Shown one piece after another: positions 1-7,804 of a DNA stretch of 64,000 nt. A program made the position numbers and the translations under genes. The notes under the pieces were generated by a model. That model was not told the origin of the DNA. It worked only from the letters and a program-made list of their open reading frames with translations, and made no database searches. Where the stretch lies: assembly GCF_014841215.1 (NCBI RefSeq), contig NZ_JACYTR010000023.1:1-64000 (forward strand), written 5' to 3'. The stretch's first letter is position 1. Each line of letters starts with the position of its first letter. Source of the DNA: Pseudomarimonas arenosa. Its GTDB lineage: Bacteria > Pseudomonadota > Gammaproteobacteria > Xanthomonadales > Xanthomonadaceae.

Positions 1-254
1 TTAACCTCACCGTTACCGGCTTCGGTCCATGACTCGGTGCCCCGCTGGGTGGCTAGCCCTTCGCGAGTAGAGGAACTGCCCCTCCGATGTTCTGCCGGTT
101 TGTGCCGGCGCACTGGGTGTCCAAATCTTTGCCAACGCCCTTCCCAGAGGCGCCCGGTGCAGCCGTCTTTCTGCTTCACCTCGCGAGCGATCGGTTCGGC
201 CAAACAGCGCAGAGCCCGGCTGAAACCGCCCAGCGGAAAACGCCGCCAGCGAAC
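1..254. other. left edge, no gene recognised
   Basis: Nothing convincing is seen here. An open frame of 104 codons runs on the plus strand from 37 to 351, but it overlaps the end of the lipoprotein gene on the other strand. Its composition is rich in Arg, Pro and Ser, as expected of a chance frame in GC-rich DNA, and it has no recognisable domain or signal sequence. Confidence 0.5.
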
Positions 255-620
255 TTACGGTAGTTTTTCCGGCCCGGTGCCAGGCCAGGGCGGAACAGCC
301 TTTGTCTGCCCCGAAGCTATCGGGTCTATATGCTTCTTGACCGCTTCATAGCCCGCCGAGTCGGGCTTGTACTCAAACGCAGCGTCGCCGATTGCATCAC
401 CCGTCTGTGCGCGAAGATAGAGCCAGATCGTTCCATCCTCCAGCATGCGGGCCTCGCCGATACTCTGGGGTGGGGCATCATAATTTTGCAACGAACTTTG
501 CCCAGCACGAGCAGCGCAACCCAGTAGTAGCGCTGCGGTCACGAGCACGCAGGCTCGCTTGCCAGCTTGGTAAGCCCAATCGAGCGAACTACGTTTCGGT
601 TGGCGGAAAATCGAAATCAT
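255..620 (-). CDS. small lipoprotein of unknown function
   Basis: A 121-residue protein with a short basic N-terminus, a hydrophobic stretch and a lipobox (LLLGC), so it is probably exported and lipidated. The mature part is short and polar, and I recognise no domain. The ATG at 620 is chosen because it is preceded by a GAAAGG ribosome-binding site and the signal peptide begins right after it. The frame is open further upstream, to 758, but that part reads as non-signal sequence inside the preceding gene. The start overlaps the last 32 bases of the upstream lipoprotein gene, so the two are probably co-transcribed and coupled. Function unknown. Confidence 0.6.
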   Translation of the reverse strand: MISIFRQPKRSSLDWAYQAGKRACVLVTAALLLGCAARAGQSSLQNYDAPPQSIGEARMLEDGTIWLYLRAQTGDAIGDAAFEYKPDSAGYEAVKKHIDPIASGQTKAVPPWPGTGPEKLP

Positions 621-1086
621 CGCCAACCTTTCGTAGCGTGAATTCACTACCGGATTCATTGCCTCGATATCGAAGCAGATCGTCCGAAGCTTCCAAGATC
701 TGGTACGAATCGTACATCGAAGGGTCGCTTGGGTCTGCAGGACCAAATGAATCACCATCCAGCCAGCCCCGGGTGATGGTGAAGTACACCCCGCCCGCCA
801 CGCCCCAGAAGCCCACCTCGGTCAGCTGAGTAGTTCCCTCTGGGGTTTCGATCAGGAAGTCGATGCGAAACGTTCCATCGACAAAGCGCTCGGCCAGCCA
901 TTGACGTCTACCGCCGCCCTTCACCGGCTGGTCGCCATACCATCGGCCAAGCATCAGCGTGCGCAGAGCATCCGTGACCGGGGCCTCCGGCTTGGTGGCA
1001 TGAACGGAAGTGTCGAACACTGGGGGCGTCGCGCAACCGGCCAACAGGGCCTGTACGCAAAACAGCACAATAGCCAACCGCTTCAT
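589..1086 (-). CDS. lipoprotein of unknown function
   Basis: A 165-residue predicted lipoprotein beginning MKRLAIVLF, with lipobox LLAGC near residue 17. The mature region is rich in Trp, Gly and acidic residues and reads like a small beta-barrel or lipocalin-like fold (regions around GRWYGD and VDGTFRIDFL). That resemblance is only an impression; no family is recognised. A TTG codon at 1104 would also open the frame, but the ATG at 1086 is followed directly by a normal signal peptide and preceded by GAGGAG about ten bases upstream. It is the first gene of a two-gene lipoprotein unit. Confidence 0.65.
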   Translation of the reverse strand: MKRLAIVLFCVQALLAGCATPPVFDTSVHATKPEAPVTDALRTLMLGRWYGDQPVKGGGRRQWLAERFVDGTFRIDFLIETPEGTTQLTEVGFWGVAGGVYFTITRGWLDGDSFGPADPSDPSMYDSYQILEASDDLLRYRGNESGSEFTLRKVGDDFDFPPTET

Positions 1087-1316
1087 TACACGCACGCTCC
1101 TCAATATTCTTGCAGCGCAACCCGAGCCGGGTTGACAAAGAAACTACATCCAGGCGACTCAATGCAAAAGGCCGCAACAGCGCCACTCTACGCTTGCCAT
1201 GAGCCCGTCGAACATCGGTCCCGCTACCGAAGGGCACCGAAAACCGATCTCTGGCATGGGTACTGCGTGCATGCATCGAACAGACGGCAGAGTGCTGTTT
1301 GAGTCTCATCGGCCCG

Positions 1317-1835
1317 CTATGACTGCACCTCGCAACTGCCCTCACCCAGCACCAAGGCACGAATCGCTTTGCGGCCCGCATCTTCCACATAGGCGCCAAA
1401 CTCAGCGTCGCTACCCCACCAAGTCAGGCGCGACTCGCTGCCGCGATAAACCCGCCAGGGCGCATTCATGTCGTCGCTGTTCCTTGCTCGAAGAACAAGC
1501 TGAAACGAGTGAGCGCTCCGATGACTCTCGATATACGCTCGACTCAACTCGATGATAAGGCTCGGCTCGCCTCCAGCTAGCACCGCAGTCTGTGCGGTTG
1601 TTTCGCGCACGAACTGCTCAAGGTTCGGGTAAAGCAATTCATGCCTACCCACCCACCCCAAGCCCTTGTAGTCCCGGCCATCCACAAGCTCAAAGTTCGG
1701 CAGTCGACAATTCAGATCGCCGACCACTGCCTTCCTGCTTTGCGGCACAACGTGGCGATCGGCCAACTTCACATTCGAGGTCACACATGCAGTCAAAGTC
1801 AGCACCGCTGAGACCAGTAGAACGGCGCGAGTCAT
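1317..1835 (-). CDS. lipoprotein of unknown function
   Basis: A 172-residue predicted lipoprotein. The ATG at 1835 is followed by a hydrophobic leader and lipobox LTAC, with a purine-rich GAGGGCGGG just upstream. The mature part holds several Tyr and Trp residues and ends in a short tail containing a Cys (GEGSCEVQS). No domain recognised. It lies only 10 bp after the stop of the 310-residue lipoprotein gene at 1846-2778, so the two are probably one operon. A role at the inner or outer membrane face is inferred from the lipobox only. Confidence 0.65.
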   Translation of the reverse strand: MTRAVLLVSAVLTLTACVTSNVKLADRHVVPQSRKAVVGDLNCRLPNFELVDGRDYKGLGWVGRHELLYPNLEQFVRETTAQTAVLAGGEPSLIIELSRAYIESHRSAHSFQLVLRARNSDDMNAPWRVYRGSESRLTWWGSDAEFGAYVEDAGRKAIRALVLGEGSCEVQS

Positions 1836-1845
1836 CGACCCGCCC

Positions 1846-2778
1846 TCAGCGCTTGATCTGGCGATCATCGATCCAATGCGTGTTCTGGCCAATCTGCACC
1901 AAGCTGCGACCCTCATTCGATGCCAACAGGTCTACTTTCACCTGCAATGGCCCGAACGCCGGCTGAGCCAGCAGGGCTTTCACCTTGTGCGCACCGTTGG
2001 CAGCGGGCAGGCCGCCATCCGCATCGCGCTGAATCAAGGCGGCCACCTCGTCCAAACTATTGGAAAACGCCTTGCGCACCGCACTTGCGCCATTTGCAGA
2101 CCACAGTCGAGCGTGGCGTTCGTAAATGGATTCGCCGGGCTGCTTCTCGTACTTCTCGAACGGCGCCGCTATAACTTGCTGAGACATATAGCTGCCTCCG
2201 TGCAGCAGCGCGGGCAGACGCGACTTGCGCTCCTCCTTTTTTATCTTCCTCAGCTCAGCCGCGGTGGGAGGGACCTGTTCATAGCGCCACAGTCCGACAG
2301 ACGCATGCACATAGGCAATTTCAAAATTCTGCTCGAACGCGTAACGCGGCGTAACCAGCAGTACATTTGCCGGAACCACATCGGCGAGATGCTGCCGCAG
2401 TTCGTCCTCGTTGCGGATGATCTTGACCCCGGCATCTGCCCGCACCAGTCGGGTGGGCAGATTGGCCTGAATCGCGGCGGTGAGCCGTGACTCAAACTGG
2501 AAGTCCAGCAGTTGGTCGCGCATCGGCGCAAGCGCCTCCTGCCGATTACGGGTCATTGTCGACTCCACCGATGCCTGGATCAGCGCGCCTATCAACCCTC
2601 CCCCCATATTGCCGGTATTGGCGTCGTCGACGGTGACCTCTGACTGGGCCAAGAAGATGACAACGTGCTCTGCCTTGTCGGCCTCAGACAAGGACGACTC
2701 AAGCTTGATCAGGGGGGCCGGAACACAGCCGGTCAACAATGTCGCAATCAATGCGAGGACAAGAAGGAGGTGTTTCAT
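1846..2778 (-). CDS. lipoprotein of unknown function, possible surface or stress role
   Basis: A 310-residue predicted lipoprotein with a clear signal peptide and lipobox (LLTGC, Cys18). A Gly-rich, weakly hydrophobic segment (GNMGGGLIGALIQA) near residue 60 could touch a membrane. The rest is a mixed alpha/beta region with no motif I know. It starts at ATG 2778 behind GGAGG. It heads the unit that includes the 172-residue lipoprotein at 1317-1835. The four lipoproteins at this end form two adjacent pairs and may work together, but nothing in the sequence names the process. Confidence 0.65.
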   Translation of the reverse strand: MKHLLLVLALIATLLTGCVPAPLIKLESSLSEADKAEHVVIFLAQSEVTVDDANTGNMGGGLIGALIQASVESTMTRNRQEALAPMRDQLLDFQFESRLTAAIQANLPTRLVRADAGVKIIRNEDELRQHLADVVPANVLLVTPRYAFEQNFEIAYVHASVGLWRYEQVPPTAAELRKIKKEERKSRLPALLHGGSYMSQQVIAAPFEKYEKQPGESIYERHARLWSANGASAVRKAFSNSLDEVAALIQRDADGGLPAANGAHKVKALLAQPAFGPLQVKVDLLASNEGRSLVQIGQNTHWIDDRQIKR

Positions 2779-2930
2779 GCGATGCCATCCTAAACTGGTG
2801 AGCCAAGGAATCCCCTCGGCGCAAGGGTCGCGGAGTTTACGTCAGACTCACTTGAGCATCACGTCTAAGTCACAACTTTTATGTGAAATGTGACTTTTTT
2901 CCTTTTTTGCCCTGGCGCACGAGTACTGGG

Positions 2931-2957
2931 GCCCAGTGGACGGTGCTGCCACTGGGC
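2931..2957 (-). terminator. hairpin after the FG-GAP gene
   Basis: A perfect 9-bp stem (GCCCAGTGG / CCACTGGGC) with a 9-nt loop, 12 bp after the stop of the FG-GAP gene. No U-run follows directly; A-rich tracts on this strand lie about 20-40 bp further on. It could be a weak or Rho-assisted terminator. Confidence 0.45.
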
Positions 2958-2969
2958 GCGTTTGCTCGC

Positions 2970-4508
2970 TCAGTCGAAGCCACTCTTGAACACCACCGGT
3001 ACGAATTGACCATGCAGCACGTACACAGCGCCCATATACTCATCCAGCGCGCCTTCGCCATTGCACGAAACGATCACGTCGTGCTTGTAGTCGCGATCGA
3101 AATCACCGGCGCCTGAGACACGTACCCCACATTGCCCCGACGCGCTTGCCCCCTGCACATCCACGACTTCTGCATCGCCAAACTGGTCCACATTCATCAA
3201 GGCCGACCATTGCCCCACCGGACGACCATACAGGATTCGAACGCTGCCGGCAGACGCGGCAACGCGACTGTCGCCAAGCGCGCCCAGCAACAGATCTTCG
3301 ATGCCATCGCCATTGAAGTCACCCGCACTTCCTACACGCTCGCCGAGACGATCACTCAGCAAAACGCCCTGAATCACCGTTCCGTTGAGGCCATTGAGGA
3401 CGCCTACGCTTAACTCTTGATTCCGCCTTGGCGAACCAAAGATGATAACCGCACTGCCAAGGACGACCGAAGAATCACCGCCTCCGTTGCCGTCGCCCAC
3501 CAGCAGATCGTCGTACCCATCTCCGTTGAAGTTGCCAGTTGCGAGCGTGCGCCCCAGATTGCCGTACAAGCTGACACTGGTGACTTCAAAGCCCAAGTTT
3601 CCGCTGATCGTATCGGCAGGAATCACTGCATCCAGTGGCTCGGACTGGCCATACACGACATAAACCGAGCCACCGGGGCCTTGCGCGCCCTGCACATCCT
3701 CAGCGCCAATGGCCAGATCGGATTTTCCATCTCCGTTGAAGTCTCCGTGGGCCACAGACATTCCAAAGTAGTCGCCTTGTGCGAGCCCATCAAATCGAGA
3801 GAACGTCACGCCAGTGGTGGCGCCAAACTCAACTTGAGAAGGAAACAAGCTCTGGCCAAAGACAAGATAGACGGAACCGGAATCCGTATCGCCAAAGTTG
3901 GCGAGTGGCGCCGTGATCGCGAAATCATCGAAGCCATCGCCGTTGAAGTCTCCAGCAGCCGAAATCGAATAACCCACGTTGTCGTATTCTTGGCCGCCAC
4001 TGAAGCAGGCCGAGTGACTAAGGGCATCGGTACTCATTTGCGCGGGGAAGCTGCTGCGACCAAACAGAATGCAGGCGTAGCCGCTGGATATGGGGAAGCT
4101 GTTCGGCGCGCCCAAAGCAAGGTCGTCGTAGCCATCGCCATTGATATCGCCTACCGCTGAGGCTGTCTCAATGTAACCGCCGGCAATGGAACCTCGCACT
4201 TCGAATCCACCACTCCAGGCATTCACATCAACGCCGTAGTCACCAACAAAACCCGCAGCGCTTCCAAGCACAACGAGCACGCCACCTTCGCCCCCGTTCC
4301 GAACCACAAAGAAATCGTTCAGCCCATCGCCATTGAGATCACCCGCCGAACCGATGCCTCCGCTTCCTAGGCTGTCAAGACTGGTCGAAGAGCTGATCTT
4401 GAAACCGGCCTCCGAGGGTAGCTCGGACAACGAGAGGGATGAAGCAAGGGCCGGAGTAGCCATTGCGAGAAGCAGGACAGAGATGAGGTGTTGCATTGGT
4501 TGACCCAT
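2970..4508 (-). CDS. secreted FG-GAP repeat beta-propeller protein
   Basis: A 512-residue protein with an N-terminal signal peptide (MQHLISVLLLAMATPALA) and seven FG-GAP/integrin-alpha type repeats, each marked by a calcium-loop motif of the type D-x-NGDG-x-x-D (GDLNGDGLND, GDINGDGYDD, GDFNGDGFDD and so on). Seven repeats match one seven-bladed propeller. The last repeat is degenerate (DFDRDYKHD). The protein ends VFKSGFD, which resembles the C-terminal motif of the two large secreted proteins at 43.8-51.4 kb. ATG at 4508 or 4496 can both start the signal peptide; neither has a strong ribosome-binding site. Cell-surface or extracellular binding is inferred from the family. Confidence 0.8.
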   Translation of the reverse strand: MGQPMQHLISVLLLAMATPALASSLSLSELPSEAGFKISSSTSLDSLGSGGIGSAGDLNGDGLNDFFVVRNGGEGGVLVVLGSAAGFVGDYGVDVNAWSGGFEVRGSIAGGYIETASAVGDINGDGYDDLALGAPNSFPISSGYACILFGRSSFPAQMSTDALSHSACFSGGQEYDNVGYSISAAGDFNGDGFDDFAITAPLANFGDTDSGSVYLVFGQSLFPSQVEFGATTGVTFSRFDGLAQGDYFGMSVAHGDFNGDGKSDLAIGAEDVQGAQGPGGSVYVVYGQSEPLDAVIPADTISGNLGFEVTSVSLYGNLGRTLATGNFNGDGYDDLLVGDGNGGGDSSVVLGSAVIIFGSPRRNQELSVGVLNGLNGTVIQGVLLSDRLGERVGSAGDFNGDGIEDLLLGALGDSRVAASAGSVRILYGRPVGQWSALMNVDQFGDAEVVDVQGASASGQCGVRVSGAGDFDRDYKHDVIVSCNGEGALDEYMGAVYVLHGQFVPVVFKSGFD

Positions 4509-4629
4509 GAACGCGAGGTGAAATAGGCGCGGGATGCTATCGGAAACTTCGGACTCAAAGGTCAACGTACAGGCGTGAAAAAGTCACTCGCCAATGCCCA
4601 GCTAGCGCGCTTGAGCCCATCAGCCGACT

Positions 4630-4658
4630 TTGTCCACAGGGCACTATTCAGCGATAAT
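4630..4658 (+). promoter_or_regulatory. sigma-70-type promoter of ettA
   Basis: TTGTCC at 4630-4635 and GATAAT at 4653-4658, separated by the optimal 17 bp. Transcription would begin about 45 bases before the ettA start codon. It sits in the divergent region between the FG-GAP gene and ettA. Confidence 0.55.
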
Positions 4659-4710
4659 GCTCGGCTGTTTCGCCTGCGCGCCGCGCGGGCCCGGCTGCCA
4701 AGGGCATTCC

Positions 4711-6372
4711 ATGCAATACATCTACACCATGAACGGGGTGAGCAAGGTTGTTCCCCCGAAGCGCCAGATCATCAAGGACATCTCGCTGTCGTTCTTCCCG
4801 GGCGCCAAGATCGGCCTGCTGGGTCTGAATGGCGCCGGCAAATCGACCGTGCTTCGCATCATGGCCGGGGTGGACAAGGACTTCGTCGGCGAGGCGCGGC
4901 CGCAGCCGGGGATCAAGGTCGGCTACCTGGAGCAGGAGCCGCGGCTGAATCCCGAGCAGACGGTACGCGAGGCGGTGGAAGAAGGCGTGGGTGAGGTGCT
5001 GCAGGCTCAGGCTCGGCTGGAAGAGGTCTATGCGGCCTACGCCGAGGAGGGCGCCGATTTTGACGCCCTGGCCAAGGAGCAGGAACGGCTCGAAGCAATT
5101 CTTGCCTCGGGCGATGCGCATACGCTGGAGCAGCAGCTGGAAATCGCCGCTGACGCCCTGCGTCTGCCGCCCTGGGATGCGGTGGTGGGCAAGCTATCGG
5201 GCGGTGAAAAGCGCCGTGTCGCGCTGTGCCGTCTGCTGCTCTCCAAGCCCGATATGCTGCTGCTCGACGAACCCACCAACCATCTCGACGCCGAATCAGT
5301 GGAATGGCTGGAGCAGTTCCTGGCTCGCTTCACCGGCACCGTGGTGGCGGTCACCCATGATCGCTATTTCCTCGACAACGCTGCCGAGTGGATTCTGGAA
5401 CTCGACCGCGGCCGCGGCATTCCCTGGAAGGGCAACTACACCGACTGGCTGGTGCAGAAGGAAGAGCGCCTGAAGCAGGAAGAAAACCAGGAAAAGGCGC
5501 GACAAAAAGCCATCGCCAAAGAGCTGGAGTGGGCGCGGCAGAATGCCAAGGGTGGCCGCAGCAAGGGCAAGGCCCGCTTGGCGCGCATCGAAGAGCTACA
5601 GTCGGTCGACTACCAGAAGCGCAACGAAACCAATGAAATCTTCATTCCGCCCGGTGAGCGCCTCGGCAACAGCGTGATCGAGTTCAAGAACGTGTCAAAG
5701 TCGTTTGGCGATCGACTGCTGATCGACGACCTGAGCTTCATCATGCCTCCGGGCGCCATCATCGGCATCATTGGCCCGAACGGCGCCGGTAAGTCGACCC
5801 TGTTCCGGATGATCATCGGGCAGGAGAAGCCGGACTCCGGCGAAATTTCGATGGGACCGACCGTTAAGTTGGCCTATGTCGATCAGAGCCGCGACAAGCT
5901 CGAAGGCAACCACAATGTGTTCCAGGAGGTGTCGGGCGGCTCCGACATCCTGAACATCAATGGCATCGAAATTCAGTCGCGCGCCTATATCGGCCGCTTC
6001 AACTTCAAGGGCCAGGATCAGCAGAAGCTGGTCGGTACGCTGTCAGGCGGTGAGCGCGGTCGTCTGCACTTAGCCAAGACTTTGCTGCAGGGCGGCAACG
6101 TGTTGCTGCTCGACGAACCGTCGAACGATCTCGATATCGAAACCCTGCGTGCGCTGGAAGACGCGCTACTCGAATTCCCCGGCTGCGCCTTCGTGATTTC
6201 GCATGACCGCTGGTTCCTCGATCGCATCGCCACCCACATCCTGGCCTTTGAAGGCGACTCGCATGTCGAGTTCTTCCAGGGCAACTACCGCGAATACGAA
6301 GAAGACAAGAAGCGCCGACTGGGTGCAGAAGCGGCACAGCCGCATCGTCTGCGCTTCAAGGCCCTGAAGTAA
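4711..6372 (+). CDS. ettA: energy-dependent translational throttle protein EttA (ABC-F)
   Basis: A 553-residue soluble protein with two ABC ATPase domains and no membrane segments, the ABC-F arrangement. The first Walker A is GLNGAGKST (about residue 39), with signature LSGGEKRR and Walker [12 protein letters not shown]. The second set is [17 protein letters not shown] and [11 protein letters not shown]. The linker holds the basic, charged segment expected to contact P-site tRNA. Length and the [12 protein letters not shown] start match EttA of E. coli (555 residues). EttA binds the ribosomal E site and gates the first elongation step according to the ATP/ADP ratio. The ATG at 4711 is chosen over an earlier in-frame codon by homology. 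It stands alone, with its own promoter. Confidence 0.95.
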   Translation: MQYIYTMNGVSKVVPPKRQIIKDISLSFFPGAKIGLLGLNGAGKSTVLRIMAGVDKDFVGEARPQPGIKVGYLEQEPRLNPEQTVREAVEEGVGEVLQAQARLEEVYAAYAEEGADFDALAKEQERLEAILASGDAHTLEQQLEIAADALRLPPWDAVVGKLSGGEKRRVALCRLLLSKPDMLLLDEPTNHLDAESVEWLEQFLARFTGTVVAVTHDRYFLDNAAEWILELDRGRGIPWKGNYTDWLVQKEERLKQEENQEKARQKAIAKELEWARQNAKGGRSKGKARLARIEELQSVDYQKRNETNEIFIPPGERLGNSVIEFKNVSKSFGDRLLIDDLSFIMPPGAIIGIIGPNGAGKSTLFRMIIGQEKPDSGEISMGPTVKLAYVDQSRDKLEGNHNVFQEVSGGSDILNINGIEIQSRAYIGRFNFKGQDQQKLVGTLSGGERGRLHLAKTLLQGGNVLLLDEPSNDLDIETLRALEDALLEFPGCAFVISHDRWFLDRIATHILAFEGDSHVEFFQGNYREYEEDKKRRLGAEAAQPHRLRFKALK

Positions 6373-6518
6373 GGAACTGGGCACTTAGCGCTTGGTTTAG
6401 CTAACGACGATTTGGTGCCCGCTGACCCTTGATGGAGCGGCGGCGGGCCCGGGCCTTTGGCGAGATTCCATGTTGTGGCTCAATTGCCAGGGCATGTTGG
6501 GTTGCGGCCTGCAACTCA

Positions 6519-6921
6519 CTGGTTGGCTCCGCTCAGGCTGGCTTCGACGGGCTCAGCCAGCGGGGTGTTGGTGCACTCTTCCACGGTTTGGCCGCCGCAA
6601 AGCCGTAGCGCACCCTGAGCTTGTCGAAGGGTGCCCAGTGATGCGGGTGAATGGAGGCTGGCTGCGACGGGCTTAACCAGCGGGATGGTGATGCACCCTT
6701 CCACGGTTCGGCCGCCACACAGCCGTAGCGCACCCTGAGCTTGTCGAAGGGTGCCCGGTGATGCGGGTGAATGGAGGCTGGCTTCGACGGGCTTTACCAG
6801 CGGGATGTTGGCGCACTCTTTCCGGCTCGGTCACCGCAACGCCGTAGCGGACTCGGAGCCGACTTCAACCTTCAGCTCACTGGCGGGCTCCGCTCAGGCT
6901 GGCTTCGACAAGCTCAGCCAA
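6519..6921. repeat. 120-bp tandem repeat array with REP-like palindromic cores
   Basis: The stretch between ettA and the glycan genes contains no gene but a tandem repeat with an exact 120-bp period. Unit 1 is 6541-6660, unit 2 is 6661-6780, and a decaying third copy runs 6781-6850. Each full unit holds CACCCTGAGCTTGTCGAAGG followed by GTG, a short inverted repeat (CACCCT/AGGGTG). The array is framed by a near-identical element of about 36 bp at 6524-6559 and 6884-6919, containing GGCTTCGAC and CTCAGCCA. The core TTCGACAAGCTCAG is of the kind scattered through many proteobacterial genomes as REP-type elements. Confidence 0.85.
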
Positions 6922-6928
6922 CGCAGGC

Positions 6929-7804
6929 CTACGCTTTTGCTGCGCGACGTGCCTGCCACCAAGCGCGAGCGGCAGCCAAAGGAAACCTGAAACTCAAGGC
7001 GATCAGAATCACGGCACTGAGGCCAACGGGCACGCTCGCCCGATCAAACTTGCTGTAGTAGCGCCACATGCCGCGGTGCTTCTGCCACTCGACCCAGATC
7101 GGTCGTTGCTGGCTGGAGGTGCCCTTGAGGTGGGTGACGTGGATGTCGGGGGCTATGGCGACGAGGTGTCCAGCCTGCTGAACGCGGCGGCAAAGATCCA
7201 GATCTTCGCAGTGCAATCGATAGCCTTGATCGAATCCGCCAAGCTGCTGGAAGACGGAGCGCGGCATCAGCATCAGCGCACCACTGATGGCATCGACACG
7301 CTCCAGGCCCGGGGTGATCTGCGCGAGCCGAGAGGGTTCTCGCGAAGCCCCGAACAGCAGTCGGCGCGGTGTCGGCGTATCGCGACGTGAGGCAGCCTGC
7401 GGCGTGCCATCCTGGTTGATCAGTTGCGCGCCGAGCAGGCCCAGCTTTGGTTCGCTGTTGGCCAAGCTGAGCATCTCGGCCAATTGCCCTGGCCGCAGGA
7501 AACAATCGGGATTCAGAAACAGCAGCCACTTCGCGGTCGACGCCGCAGCGCCCTGATTGCAAGCCTGCGCAAAGCCCAGATTTTCTGCATTACGTACTTG
7601 CAGCACGCGGGCATCGGCCAACAGCGCTGGGTCAACCGCTTCGCTCGATGCGTTGTCGACCAGAATCAGCTGAGCAACCTCGGGCTGAGCGAGCACGCCG
7701 CTGACGCAGCGCCGCAGCGTGGCACCGCTGTTATGGGTGACGACAATGGCTGACACCGTCGCACCCCGCTGGCTCACGCGGTGACTCGACTCTGCTCCAG
7801 GCAC
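6929..7804 (-). CDS. family 2 glycosyltransferase (rhamnosyltransferase-like)
   Basis: A 291-residue GT-A fold enzyme. The N-terminal Rossmann strand (VSAIVVTHNSG) and the nucleotide-sugar region (LILVDNASSEAVD, NLGFAQACNQG, LFLNPDC in the DXD-type position) fit the WbbL-like GT2 group. The later motif HCEDLDLCRR carries the likely catalytic acidic residues. A hydrophobic, basic C-terminal segment may touch the membrane. The GTG at 7804 gives a 31-bp overlap with the preceding gene; a GTG at 7756 is a credible alternative. It is the last gene of a four-gene glycan unit. The sugar and acceptor cannot be read from sequence. Confidence 0.85.
   Translation of the reverse strand: MPGAESSHRVSQRGATVSAIVVTHNSGATLRRCVSGVLAQPEVAQLILVDNASSEAVDPALLADARVLQVRNAENLGFAQACNQGAAASTAKWLLFLNPDCFLRPGQLAEMLSLANSEPKLGLLGAQLINQDGTPQAASRRDTPTPRRLLFGASREPSRLAQITPGLERVDAISGALMLMPRSVFQQLGGFDQGYRLHCEDLDLCRRVQQAGHLVAIAPDIHVTHLKGTSSQQRPIWVEWQKHRGMWRYYSKFDRASVPVGLSAVILIALSFRFPLAAARAWWQARRAAKA

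Noticed and set aside
37-351. 104-codon plus-strand frame at the left edge
   Set aside because: Arg/Pro/Ser-rich composition, no signal, and it overlaps a lipoprotein gene on the other strand.
6541-6850. Possible CRISPR or coding tandem repeat
   Set aside because: The 120-bp period has no constant-repeat/unique-spacer pattern and no frame stays open with sensible composition; it fits an intergenic REP-type array.
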